NCBI GenBank assembly: GCA_023955635.1
Contig: JAMXHR010000016.1
Location: forward strand, 310,001 to 374,000
Direction of reading: 5' to 3'
Source of the DNA: Methanosarcina sp. ERenArc_MAG2
Lineage (GTDB): Archaea; Halobacteriota; Methanosarcinia; Methanosarcinales; Methanosarcinaceae
DNA: 64,000 nucleotides
In this document: positions 7,305-16,793 of the stretch, piece after piece
Numbering within the stretch: the first letter of the stretch is position 1
How the letters are laid out: each line of letters starts with the position of its first letter
Notes under the pieces: model-generated
Seen by the model: the letters and a program-made list of their open reading frames with translations, nothing else
What the model was told of the DNA's origin: nothing
Database searches by the model: none
Made by a program: the position numbers and the translations under genes

Positions 7305-9796
7305 ACATATCCCTTGAACACCCGGAAATGCTCCTCCTCATAATTCCCGTTATAATTGCCGGGTTCTATTTCCTGCGGAAGACAAAAACGAAACTTGTAG
7401 AATGGAGGATGCTTGTCGCTGTCCTCCTTGTACTTGCTCTGGCTGCTCCCTTTACTACGGTTACACAGACTACTAGTGAAGAAGATCCATCCCTTGTGCT
7501 GGTTCAGGACCAGACAGCAAGTATGGGCATTTTTCCTGAAGAAACTGGCACTGAACTGTATAAAGCCCTTACAGCCAACACTCCCACAACTTTAGTTCAG
7601 CTAACCGGGGATAAAACATTTCTTGGAGATACCATTACCCAGTATGCAGGCAGCGGCAACCAGATAGTGCTGGTCAGTGATGGAAATAGTAATGCCGGAA
7701 AGAGCCTTGTCGATGCCCTGGAGCTTGCAAAAGAAACCGACACTCCGGTTTACCTTGTCCAGCCCGAACTTAAGGCAAATGACCTGAGCGTCGAGGTTAT
7801 CGGGGACAAAACAGTTGTCGTGGATAACCAGAACGAGTTTGAGGTAGTTGTCCGCCAGGCTTTTGAACAAAATATCAGTTATTCTCTTGAAGTGTCTGTG
7901 GACGGGGAGCTTGTCCGAAGCGGACCATTTTCTCAGGATACTCGAAACTATACTATTCCATATAATCAAGATTTCACTACTCTCGGCGCTCACAATATCA
8001 GTGTAAAGATAACCCCAGCCGGGGAAGACCTGAACAGCATTAACAATGAGTTCTCCAAATCCGTGTACGTAATTCCCAAACCGAAGCTTACTCTTGTCAC
8101 GAGTGAGCCTGATTCTCCCCTTGCTCAGATTCTTAATAGCCTTTATAATGTTTCTGTTGCCAGTAGTTACCCCGGAGCAGGTGTTCTTGAAGGCAGCAAA
8201 GTTCTGGTGCTTGACAATCAGCTTATAAGTTCCCTTTCCGAAGCCCAGATGAAAGAAATCAAAAATTATGTCAGCAATGGAGGCGGGCTGGCTGTTGTGG
8301 GAGGAGACAAAGCTTACAACTACGGAAGTTACCTCAATTCTTCTCTTGAAGAAATCCTGCCTGTGCTTTCAAAACCTTCCGAATATAAGGGAGGAAGAAA
8401 CCTTGTCCTGATCCTGGACATCTCTCCAAGTGCAAGGGATCATGGAGCTCAAGGGGATATCCTCGGAAATGCTATATATATTATCCGTAATGAAAACCTC
8501 AGAGATGCAAATGCTGCGGCTATAGCTTTCGGAAGCAAGGATTATGATATTTTTGGAGGATTTTTGTCTTTGGGGCTTCCTCAAAACCGGGCGATTATGG
8601 AAGACAAAATCTCGCGGTTGACCAGCGACGAACAGAGCAAGACTTCACTTGACCAGGGGATTATTGGCGCAAAACAGATGCTTGCAGGCAAAGATGGCGA
8701 ACTTGATGCCATTATAATTTCGGACGGAGGAATCGAGGATTCCTACGAACCAAGCCTTCAGGCTGCAAAAGACCTGCAGAAACTCGGTGTAAACCTGTAC
8801 TTTATCCATGTACACTCGGCAGCTCCTTCGCAAACTGATAAAGCCAGAAATTTTTATGCTGAGACGTTAATGAAGGAACTTGGACTTGAAAATAACTATA
8901 AGCGAATCAATGTGACAAAAACTGGTCAGGAGCCAGAAAGGGTAAATTTTGATTTTGGGACAACTAAAGAGTCTCCGGAAGAAGAAAAAGAGAATGAAGA
9001 AAATGTAACGCCTGATTATCCTCTCTATGCTTATTCTCCAGATAGCTTCATCACGAAAGATGCAAACCTTACTGCCAATATTACAGGATATAATGATGTG
9101 ACCCCAAAGGCAGGAGCTGAGCGCCTGGTTATTACCACCACAGGAAAGCCTGTGCTCACCACATGGCGCTTCGGGCTCGGTAGAGTTGCAGCCCTTACCA
9201 CGGACAATGGAGAAGGTGAAGGTTCTCGCTGGGCATCTGCTCTTTATAACGGGTCGAATGCCAAACTTATTTCAGGCACTGCGAACTGGGCAATAGGAAA
9301 CCCGAGAGCTGAAGAAGGGGTTGTCCTGGACGGCCCGGATACCTGGCTCGGGACTCCTTCCGACCTCATTCTTAAGATGTACGATGAGGGAATCCCGCAA
9401 CTGAAACTGGACGGAAGCCCCCTGGATCTTGCTCTAACCGGAAGGAACACATATGAGGCAAGCGTAAATCCCGAAAATATCGGAATTCATGATATCTCCG
9501 GCTACCCGCTTGCGGTAAATTACCAGCTTGAGTTCAGGGATGTCGGGCTCAATAAGGATATAGAGCCTCTTATCCTTGCAACCGGAGGGAAAATTTATAC
9601 TGAGAAGGATGCAAGAGCCCTTCTCCTGAAAGATGCCAGGCAGAACTCGGAAAGGCAATCAAACGAGCCCGTGAGCTTGAAAATATATGTGCTCCTTGCA
9701 GCTCTTGTGCTATACCTCGGTGAAATCATTGCCAGGCGCATAAAGGAAATGAGAAAATTTAAGAATATGCAGGGTGAGATTGAAACAGAAGCTTGA
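7301..9796 (+). CDS. Large VWA / GATase-like membrane protein
   Basis: An 831-residue protein whose ATG overlaps the stop of the preceding gene by four bases, so it is translationally coupled. N-terminal helices (MLLLIIPVIIAGFYF and MLVAVLLVLALAAPF) are followed by a first VWA-like region (LVLVQDQTASM), a beta-rich domain, a GATase-like segment (EIKNYVSNGGGLAVVGG), a second VWA region (LVLILDISPSA) and a single C-terminal helix (IYVLLAALVLYLGEIIA). Most of the chain is predicted outside the membrane. It is last in the MoxR/DUF58/Bat-like operon and is followed by a terminator. Methanogen MoxR systems of this layout have no assigned function that I know of. Confidence 0.85.
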   Translation: MNISLEHPEMLLLIIPVIIAGFYFLRKTKTKLVEWRMLVAVLLVLALAAPFTTVTQTTSEEDPSLVLVQDQTASMGIFPEETGTELYKALTANTPTTLVQLTGDKTFLGDTITQYAGSGNQIVLVSDGNSNAGKSLVDALELAKETDTPVYLVQPELKANDLSVEVIGDKTVVVDNQNEFEVVVRQAFEQNISYSLEVSVDGELVRSGPFSQDTRNYTIPYNQDFTTLGAHNISVKITPAGEDLNSINNEFSKSVYVIPKPKLTLVTSEPDSPLAQILNSLYNVSVASSYPGAGVLEGSKVLVLDNQLISSLSEAQMKEIKNYVSNGGGLAVVGGDKAYNYGSYLNSSLEEILPVLSKPSEYKGGRNLVLILDISPSARDHGAQGDILGNAIYIIRNENLRDANAAAIAFGSKDYDIFGGFLSLGLPQNRAIMEDKISRLTSDEQSKTSLDQGIIGAKQMLAGKDGELDAIIISDGGIEDSYEPSLQAAKDLQKLGVNLYFIHVHSAAPSQTDKARNFYAETLMKELGLENNYKRINVTKTGQEPERVNFDFGTTKESPEEEKENEENVTPDYPLYAYSPDSFITKDANLTANITGYNDVTPKAGAERLVITTTGKPVLTTWRFGLGRVAALTTDNGEGEGSRWASALYNGSNAKLISGTANWAIGNPRAEEGVVLDGPDTWLGTPSDLILKMYDEGIPQLKLDGSPLDLALTGRNTYEASVNPENIGIHDISGYPLAVNYQLEFRDVGLNKDIEPLILATGGKIYTEKDARALLLKDARQNSERQSNEPVSLKIYVLLAALVLYLGEIIARRIKEMRKFKNMQGEIETEA

Positions 9797-9798
9797 GT

Positions 9799-9818
9799 GC
9801 CCATTACGGGCTTTTTTT
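9799..9818 (+). terminator. Terminator after MoxR operon
   Basis: A short hairpin, GCCC-ATTAC-GGGC, followed by seven T, starts 2 bp after the operon's stop codon. The stem is only 4 bp, so the T-tract is the main signal. Confidence 0.5.
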
Positions 9819-10028
9819 CTATTTTTGTCAGTAATGAAAACCCGGAATTGAGAAGTCTCTGAAGTTTCACCTGCTTTTTTCCCTATTATTTCTGTTTGTT
9901 ATTTTTCTCATAGTTCTTTATTTCTGTTTGTTATTTTTCTTATAGTCATCTCTGCTATATTTAAAAAAATATTTCACCGAGTACTCATTGGAAAATCTTT
10001 AAATCACAGGAGAATCTGTTAATAATTG

Positions 10029-10624
10029 TTATAAATATGCTAGAAGATTTAGAGTCATCTGCCCGAAAAAACCGGCGAAAACCGGCACCATAAGGTTATC
10101 ATCAATTTTATTGACTGCAGTTTCCGTAAGGGTTGCAAAAAAAGCCATTATCAACGAAACAACAGGGTTCCCGATAATAAGCAGCCCTATAAAAAAATCA
10201 ATCGTAAATTCGGAAACGGAACCTTCAATTGATTTATCGTTTTTAAATATTTTTTGAAAAACTCTCCTTTTTCCGTAGAATTTTCCTATAAGAGCTGCAG
10301 CCAGATCCCCGAAAGTGGTCATAAGGACTGCTGCATATGCTATTTCCTTGGTGAAGAGGGCTATTACCGAAATTGCTCCGAGCGCAAAGAATATGTGGCC
10401 TCCTAAGCAGTCGGCTTCATGCTCCCGATACATTATGTAGAAAAAGGAATTCTCACGTCGTGCTCGAGCCTGAAGTAGTCAAGAATGAGAACCGTTACAA
10501 GAAAAGACATCAGTACCCAGAGAACAACTTCTTTTCCGAAATATTCATAGATGAGCACGATCAGGGTTGAGACCAGGTGCACACTTTTTCTCCGGGCTTC
10601 AAGGACAAATTCTCTTGAGGGCAT
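10029..10624 (-). pseudogene. Dolichol-kinase / CDP-lipid-type membrane protein, frameshifted as given
   Basis: Read from 10624, the first frame gives MPSREFVLEARRKSVHLVST, membrane helices and a run ending RIPFST-stop. The next frame continues YREHEADCLGGHIFFALGAI, TTFGDLAAALIGKFYGKRR and further helices to TAA 10029. FGDxxAxxIGxxxG is typical of the SEC59 / phosphatidate cytidylyltransferase-like family (dolichol or polyprenol kinases). The break is at an A5 run on the plus strand (10441-10445); one more base gives a continuous RIPFFYIMYREHEADC. Family membership is fairly clear, the substrate is not. A sequencing error is likely because both halves are well preserved. Confidence 0.7.
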
Positions 10625-10742
10625 TCTAGAAGGAGTTTGTGAGGATGAAATATAAATATATCTTTATCAGGTTACAAGAGATCTTCCTTACAGGCTGATT
10701 AATTTCAGGAAAAATCCCGTTGTTTAATTAGCATTATTTAGT

Positions 10743-10864
10743 TAGGAATGATTCAAATATAATGTCAAGGATTTTTGTTACCATGAATGATTATTTGGGG
10801 AAATGAAACTATAGAGCAATTCCCACACTTAAAATGTGAAGTAATATGTTTATTATTCCTTAGT
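10743..10864. repeat. Miniature element family 2, copy 1
   Basis: About 120 bp with ends TAGGAATGATTCAAATATAA and a decayed inverse (TTATTATTCCTTA). The core (AACTATAGAGCAATTCCCA) recurs at 15241-15313 and 23918-24037. This copy and the partial copy at 15241 bracket the paralogue/PASTA operon. The rest of the 10625-11126 spacer shows nothing else that I can name. Confidence 0.65.
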
Positions 10865-11126
10865 ATCCGTGATCAAAGTCACATTTGAGCCTTCGATGAT
10901 AATTCATGGGTTAATTTTTTACGGCTTTGCAGAGTCAAATAAAGACAACCTTTCTGTCCTAAGGTAATGATGGAGTGAATAACAAAAACGGTAAGTGAAA
11001 AGGACTTTCATTTTTTGGGTATGTTATTCTAAGAATATCATATGTGTTTTTTTAGTAAAGTTTTAATAATATTAATGTTTTAAGTTTTGCAACAGCCTTT
11101 ATTTAATTTATAGAGGAAGTATAAAT

Positions 11127-11741
11127 ATGGTAAGTGTAGGTCAGGAACTATTGAACGTTCCCTTTGGGGACATGATTCTAGAAATGGCCCTTGCTATTGC
11201 AGAGGGGCAGATGGCTTTGGACATGAATTCTGTGCAGGTTGCACAGACACTTGCAGCAACTGAGCTTGCAATTGGAAGCGTTGTAATGTACATCGAAGAG
11301 ACTGTGGATGATGACGGAAATGTCACTGACAGCAGTGTGGTGACCAACGACCAGCCCATGTCTCTTTTGACTTATGGGCTTGAGCCGAGGTTCTATGAGT
11401 TTACGGAATCCATTATTGAAGTTAAGATGGCAATTACAATGATGAGGGAGTCTTCTTCAGAAATTAATTATAGCAGGGAGTTCACGTTAAACGAAGGTTC
11501 AAAGGTCACCGGTAGCCTTGAATCAAGTGGGCTTGCAGGTCTCCTCTTCGGAAAGAAAAAGGGAAGTGTTGAAAATACGACAACAGTTGCCTATACCTCT
11601 ACGTTTAATGCAAAATACAACTCAAAGTATTCTTTCAGTGAGGAAGGCACAAGTTTGCTCAGGACAACCCTTAAACCGGTTCCAGCTCCTGAGAGGACGA
11701 TTCCCAAAGTAAAGGTTACAAAGTCCCCTACGCCGGCTTAA
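11127..11741 (+). CDS. Unknown protein, first of an uncharacterised operon
   Basis: A 204-residue soluble protein with no signal peptide. It has an amphipathic N-terminal helix region (VPFGDMILEMALAIAEGQMA followed by LDMNS), a central segment (LEPRFYEFTESIIEVKMAIT), a Gly/Ser/Lys-rich stretch, and a C-terminal strand region (FNAKYNSKYSFSEEGTS) ending in a proline/lysine-rich tail. The same blocks occur in the next gene, so the two are paralogues. The layout (helical start, then a strand containing xEVKxxI) resembles DUF2589-type proteins, but this is a weak impression. The ribosome site GAGGAAG precedes ATG 11127. Function unknown. Confidence 0.75.
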   Translation: MVSVGQELLNVPFGDMILEMALAIAEGQMALDMNSVQVAQTLAATELAIGSVVMYIEETVDDDGNVTDSSVVTNDQPMSLLTYGLEPRFYEFTESIIEVKMAITMMRESSSEINYSREFTLNEGSKVTGSLESSGLAGLLFGKKKGSVENTTTVAYTSTFNAKYNSKYSFSEEGTSLLRTTLKPVPAPERTIPKVKVTKSPTPA

Positions 11742-11907
11742 CCGAAACTCTCAACAATGAGTTTCTTGATACTGGTAGGCTTCCTGAAAACTCCGGGGAC
11801 CTAGTGGTGGTTGCGGCAGGTATGGCATTAGAATATCCTTTTGCAGATTGGCAGTACTGCCGTGTCTTTCTGTATCCTTTCTATGAGTTATTTAAGGAGT
11901 TTTTATT

Positions 11908-12309
11908 GTGCTTAAAGACGGGGAAGAAATCGAGGAAATACTTATCACTCCTCTCTCCAAGTTTCTGGGTGAAGTTGGCCGTGCCGTTGCTGAGACTCAG
12001 CTGGCTCTTGACAGAAATTCCATAAAAACCCAGATCGAGATTGATGAGGAAAAAGCCCTGAGCGAATACGACATTCAGGCTGCGTGGTATCATATCCCAG
12101 AAATTGACCTTGAGCTTAAGATATCGCTTACTGTAAAGCTTAAAGAGGAAAGGGATTCCAAAAACCGGATAAGGAGCTATAAGCCTGTCCTCAATGCTTC
12201 TCCTTTGAATGCTTCGTATAACTCTCTTTACAGTTACGATGTGCAGGGCTCAAGCTGCATTAAAGCGAAAATAGTATCTATTCCTGCAGCTTCCAGACTA
12301 AAGGAGTAA
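11908..12309 (+). CDS. Unknown protein, paralogue of upstream gene
   Basis: A 133-residue shorter paralogue of the 11127 gene. The shared blocks are FLGEVGRAVAETQLALDRNS at the start, WYHIPEIDLELKISLTVKLK in the middle, and NASYNSLYSYDVQGSS at the end. It starts at GTG 11908 after AAGGAG. The segment between the two genes (11742-11907) has no ORF of note. The gene is followed at 21 bp by the start of the PASTA-type gene, with GGAGGG before it, so the three genes look like one transcription unit. I do not recognise a function. Confidence 0.72.
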   Translation: MLKDGEEIEEILITPLSKFLGEVGRAVAETQLALDRNSIKTQIEIDEEKALSEYDIQAAWYHIPEIDLELKISLTVKLKEERDSKNRIRSYKPVLNASPLNASYNSLYSYDVQGSSCIKAKIVSIPAASRLKE

Positions 12310-12330
12310 TAATTCTTCCGGAGGGATGGA

Positions 12331-12422
12331 ATGACAAATTTAAGTGAACTTAAGAATAATCTGGAAATCTTAGAAAAGTCGGGGGCAATAGATACTAGCA
12401 GTTATGCCATTATTATAACTAA
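12331..12422 (+). pseudogene. PASTA/coiled-coil protein gene, 5' piece (split by IS)
   Basis: ATG 12331 follows a strong GGAGGG site. The frame reads MTNLSELKNNLEILEKSG to ...YAIIITK and then runs into the IS left end at 12423. The sequence at the junction (ACTAA, 12418-12422) recurs after the IS at 13710-13714. Removing the IS and one copy gives a continuous in-frame join, IIITK-LRNAEIEF, with the 3' piece. Confidence 0.85.
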
Positions 12423-13709
12423 GGGCTCGTCACAAAATAATTTAATTAACTCACTCCATTCTTTGGTTTGAATGTGTAATTCCATTCTCCGTGAAACTCA
12501 TCAAGTATAATGCCCAATTTTTCAACCTGTTTTTTTCGATTTTAATTCCTGTTGGATACTTATTCGTGTCTAACATGCATTTTACTTCAAGCCCTTTTGA
12601 TGTAGTTGTTGCTGCAATAAGGTTTACAACTACTTCATAGCTTGTTAGTGGTTTTCCTCTCCAATTAAGAGTAATCTGGGAAAATAGTCTATGCTCTATT
12701 TTATTCCATTTACTTGTACCTGGAGGAAAGTGACAAACCGAAATCTCCAATCCGATTTCATCCGTTAATTTTTGTAATTCTGTTTTCCACAATTTTACTC
12801 TTGATCCATTGCTTCCCCCACAATCTGCAGTAATTAAAAGTTTTTTTGCATCAGGATATGATTTACACCCCATTAGATTCCACCATCTACGTATACTTTC
12901 AACTGCAAAAGACGCTGTATCATGATCTATGCCGACGTTTACCCATCCCTCATTATTAGCAATGTCGTATACCCCATATGGATTTACCTTTCCCAGTTCT
13001 TTATCCTTAAAATCATATACATTGACAAGTATTGGATCTTTTTTGGACGCAATTCACGGCCAACATTCTTGAAATTTCCGATTAACTCTTTCTTTTTAGT
13101 ATCTACTGAGATTACAGGCTGATGTTCACCTTGAAATATTTTACATTTTTCACTTATATGCTCAAATTGTTTGTCACGATCAGGATGCTCAGTTCCTTCT
13201 ATGGTTTTCTTATTCGCTTGTAAACTGTAACCAAGCATGTGAAGCATATCCGCAACTCTTGTATGGCTTACTTTATGTCCGATATTCTGAAGTTCCCCTG
13301 CTATATTTCGAAGACTTTTACAAGTCCAGAGTAAAGGAGATTCCGGATCCCCACGACTTGTTGGTTCAATAAGTGCCTCAAGATCGGACAAAAGAGTAGG
13401 GTCTTTCTCAACAATCTTTTTACGACCTCCTCCAGGAGCACGTATTTTATTATCAGAAAGAGATTTGCCACTTTCCAGTTCAGTGCAACCTTTTTTAATT
13501 GTATTTTCAGAAATACCAGTTGCACGAGAAACTATGCTGATGTTGCCTTTGCCAATACTAAGCGCTTCTGCAGCTGCAAATAAACGTTTGCTTTTTTCAT
13601 CAAGAAAAGGTTTTAGCAAGTTATATTTTTTGGAAATAATTTCCTCAAGCATATAGACCAAATAGGATTAACTTATATAAAAAAATACTCAATCTATTTT
13701 GTTACGAAT
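12423..13709 (-). mobile_element. ISAzo13-family insertion sequence, copy A (disrupts PASTA gene)
   Basis: A 1287-bp element on the minus strand. The ends are related inverted repeats: GGGCTCGTCACAAAATAATT at the left, and (complement) ATTCGTAACAAAATAGATTG at the right. The second copy at 55081-56369 matches it over every stretch I compared. The flanking duplication is ACTAA as delimited here; if the element ends two bases further out it is TAA. Either way the host gene is restored in frame on excision. The two copies differ at two homopolymers, where copy A is one base shorter (T6 at 13039-13044 and T7 at 12530-12536). Confidence 0.88.
12446..13652 (-). pseudogene. ISAzo13-family transposase, frameshifted twice
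   Basis: Same protein as the intact 55138-56346 transposase. The first frame (start ATG 13652) matches through VGRELRPKK, then a missing base in an A-run shifts it. The middle frame carries SVCHFPPGTSKWNKIEHRLF, and a second missing base near 12530 garbles the C-terminus after GIKIEK. Compared with copy B the runs are 6 versus 7 and 7 versus 8. As given it cannot make full-length transposase. Whether this is biological decay or miscounted homopolymers cannot be decided from one sequence. Confidence 0.85.
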
Positions 13710-13714
13710 ACTAA

Positions 13715-14852
13715 ACTGAGAAATGCAGAAATAGAGTTTGAATCCCTAGAAAAAGAAGCTCTGGTATATAAAGATAATTCAGAACAGCTGCTCAGGGAAA
13801 AACTCCTGCTTGAGCAGGAAAAAAATATTCTGGCGACGCAGGTGACAAAACTCTCAAATGAAAAAGTCGAACTTGAATCCCAGATTTCGATTTTACAGAA
13901 AAGCAGGTCTGCTCTCTCTTCTTCAAACCTTATTAACTCTTTTGCAGCCTCTCTTGCAGAGATGGATCGGGGGCTTAAGAAAAACCAGTCCGGCGTAAAG
14001 TACCGGGTCAGCAATATGAATGTCTCCCTGAAGACAAATATTGCTCTCGAAGGAGACGAATTAAGGTTTCAGATGCCAAAATCCGATGATATCATAAGCC
14101 CCGAAAACCTCAGCACTATAGAATTCTCTCTAAGAGCAGTTCCAGAAAAATCTGATATTAGCTCTTATATGGAAGTACCCAACCTTTCAGGCCTCTCAAA
14201 AGAAGATGCCAAAAGCAAGCTGCTTGATGCAGGATTTAAAGTGGGGGACATCCTGGAAAAGGAAAGCGGTACGCCTCAGGGAACGGTCATATCCCAGTTA
14301 CCTTCCGAAAACTCCCTTGCAGAACCAGGGGCAGAAGTGGATCTCATAATTTCCAGAATCTTTTCTGTAAAAGTTCCGGAATTTGTAAGGCTTGAACTTG
14401 AAGCCGCAAAAGAGCTCATAAAAAAATCGCGACTTAAGCTTGGCACGGTCAAAGAAGAAACTTCAGGTGAAAAGCCAGGTCTTGTCCTTGATCAGAGTCT
14501 CAGTCCGGGTTCTGAAGTTAATATTGACTCGACAATTGCCCTGACAGTTTCTACAGAACCTCTCGAAGTCCCTAACTTATTAGGACTTGAGCTTGAAAGT
14601 GCAATGCAGGTCATAGAAAAGTCAAAGCTTCAGCTAGGAGGAATCAAAGAACAGTTATCTAAAGGAAATCCAGGGATCGTTCTTGGTCAGAGCCTGAAAT
14701 CTGGCATGGAAGTTGAAGAAAACTCAAAGCTTGTACTTAGTGTTTCAGTGGAAGAAATTGAAGGAGTTCTTGAAAAGCCTGTATTAAAAACTTCAAAAAA
14801 GGAACCTAAATCCCAGCAGTCCAGAAGCTCCACATCCAGACTGAAACGTTGA
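13715..14852 (+). pseudogene. PASTA/coiled-coil protein gene, 3' piece (split by IS)
   Basis: The remaining ~379 codons of the gene begun at 12331. A heptad-rich coiled coil (about 13715-13930) is followed by a segment (KYRVSNMNVSLKTNIALEGD) that resembles the central block of the two upstream paralogues, then three PASTA domains: VPNLSGLSKEDAKSKLLDAG, VPEFVRLELEAAKELIKKS and VPNLLGLELESAMQVIEKS, each ending in a VDLIIS / IALTVS-like strand. The tail is basic and Ser-rich. An internal ATG at 13842 could permit a truncated product. PASTA repeats usually bind muropeptides in bacteria; this organism lacks murein, so the ligand here is unknown. There is no membrane segment. Confidence 0.82.
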
Positions 14853-14867
14853 TCTGCAGGTTTTTCT

Positions 14868-15131
14868 ATGGCATATGAGACTTACATGATAAAAGTTAAG
14901 GAAAATGTAACCTGTCATCAGGTCCAGAGTATCTTCAAAGTAATCTTGGGACTCGGGGGACGAATAGAAATGGTGGCCGGAAAAATAATTATAGCTAGTT
15001 TTGAAAGCAGTTATTCGGAATTAGTTAAGAAAACTCCGGGTGTGGAACTGGCAGGTGGGATTAATTTCAAGGGTCGGAAAATTCCCAAAATCGTGAAAAG
15101 AGTTTCTACCGAAAAACAGGGGGACTTCTGA
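14868..15131 (+). CDS. Small unknown protein after PASTA gene
   Basis: 87 residues, ATG 14868, 15 bp after the PASTA gene stop. It reads as a compact alpha/beta protein (YMIKVKENVTCHQVQSIFKV, then GGRIEMVAGKIIIASF) with a basic C-terminus. No motif is recognised. Spacing makes it the fourth member of the 11127-15131 operon. A partial family-2 miniature element follows at 15241. Confidence 0.65.
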   Translation: MAYETYMIKVKENVTCHQVQSIFKVILGLGGRIEMVAGKIIIASFESSYSELVKKTPGVELAGGINFKGRKIPKIVKRVSTEKQGDF

Positions 15132-15240
15132 TGTTATTAACCTTAATTTGATAGATCCTGTTAATTAATACAGTACCCCATCACAAAAAACGCATTGCAT
15201 TAGCGCAATGTTGTTTGAAAAATGAAATCTATCTTTGCTG

Positions 15241-15313
15241 GTTATTTTGGAAAGTGGAATTACAGAGCAATTCCACAAATGAAAACTTGAAGTTATATTT
15301 GTGGCATTCCTTA
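15241..15313. repeat. Miniature element family 2, partial copy
   Basis: Right part of the family: GCAATTCCACAAATGAAAAC, then AGTTATATTTGTGGCATTCC and TTA. The left end is missing. The flanking TAGCATTATTTAGTTAG also occurs next to copy 1 at about 10730, so both may derive from a longer duplicated segment. Confidence 0.55.
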
Positions 15314-15375
15314 GCATTATTTAGTTAGCATTTTCCTGTCAGTGCACAGGAGTTTTGCCTGATCAAAATCTTGCC

Positions 15376-16468
15376 TCAGGCATCCTTTTTGAGTTCAGCC
15401 GAATCCCCAGTCAGTTTTTTAGGATCTCCTATCGGCTCAGAATTCTCGGTCAGTTTTTTAATCAGATCCGTGTCCCTAAGTATTTTCAGGCTCATAATGC
15501 CTCCTAGAAGCATATTCATATGGTACGTCAGAGCTCTCCAGGCAAGCACTGTAATTCCCAGGACAGACGAACTTACGAATATTAAAAAGATCGAAGCTGC
15601 TCCTAATTCCGCGACCCCACTTGCCCCGGGCGTTGCGGGAACTAACAAGATCACTGTCAGTAGCACCTGAGCTGCAAAGACGATAAGGATAGAAGGTTTT
15701 TGTGAAAGACCCATGAGGATAAAGACAAGCAGGGAAAAGTCCACAATCCAGAAAAGAAGAGTATAAACCATTCCCCAGAGAACCCCTTTTCTTCCTTCCG
15801 AAAAAAGATCCTGACACTATCATGGAAATGATCAATTTCCCCATCTATCTGGTCCATGAAATGAGAAAACGCATTATCGGTCCGCTTTCCAAAAAAGGAG
15901 CAAGCTTGCCTGCAATCCTGTGAATTATATGTTTTACTTTTTCGGGTTTCCAGATTCCATAAATAAAGAACATGAGAATTGTAAAAACCAGAGAATTTGC
16001 TATTAAGAAAGCTGCATCGAATTTATAATTCAAAAGCATATCTCCCAGAATATAAAGGGCAAAAGGCAGGGACGAAAATATAAATAGAGCATCAAGAAGG
16101 CGCTCACCTACAACGATCGCAGTCGCCCTACCCAGAGGAATCCCGTTTTTATTCAGAAGATGCATTCTCAGCAGGTCTCCCCCTGCACAAGAAGGAGTAA
16201 TTCCAGACACAAAAGTGCTTGAGATGACTATTTCGGTTAACTTCATTACGCTAACTCTATAGCCAAGAGCTTTACAGAGAGCCCGGGTTCGAAAACTCCA
16301 GATAAAGTATAAAAAAATGTGAGAAAGAGCTGCAGCTAGAATATATTCCAGTTTGATATTCCTCAAAGCCTCAAGAGTTTCGGAATCAAAAGTCAAGCCA
16401 GTAACCAGGAAAATTGATACCGCACTTATGATCAGGGCTGTAATAAGCCATTTTTGGTATTTGTTCAT
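15376..16468 (-). pseudogene. UPF0104 / lysylphosphatidylglycerol-synthase-type membrane protein, frameshifted as given
   Basis: The first frame from ATG 16468 has multiple membrane helices and the family motif region SSTFVSGITPSCAGGDLLRM, then AIVVGERLLDALF, and stops at 15845 after FLISWTR. The second frame continues QIDGEIDHFHDSVRIFF, and a third (to 15376) carries GMVYTLLFWIVDFSLLVF and LVPATPGASGVAELGAAS, the conserved C-terminal flippase-like motif. Both shifts are repaired by one added base (near 15846 and in the C4/T4 run at 15783-15790). Together they give a ~360-residue protein of the lysylphosphatidylglycerol synthase/flippase fold, commonly linked to lipid or glycan transfer in archaea. 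Function unproven. Confidence 0.75.
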
Positions 16469-16793
16469 GACAATCTATATGAATTTTTTGGTAGAATCGT
16501 CTTCTAGTTGAAAAATTTTCTTTCCCAATATATATTAGTTGCAGAGCAAGCATCTATGGTGTGCTGGTTTAAATTATTATGTATATGTTTGAGAAGTTAT
16601 TGGGATGGGGATTGAGAACCAGCTCAAAAAGAAGTGAACGATCCCGGGAAAACAAGATATAATTAAGGAAGGTGTACACATGAAAAAAGTTAGATTTGAA
16701 TTAGACTAAACCTGCTTGTCTAAACAAATTAAGCTGAATTCAAACCTTCTAAATTCAATTTGGTTTTGGTTTCGGTTCTTTTAAACGTGTATT

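Noticed and set aside
12451..13661. Programmed frameshift IS (two-ORF transposase) for copy A
   Set aside because: The other copy encodes the same protein in one frame, so the breaks in copy A are run-length differences and not a family feature.
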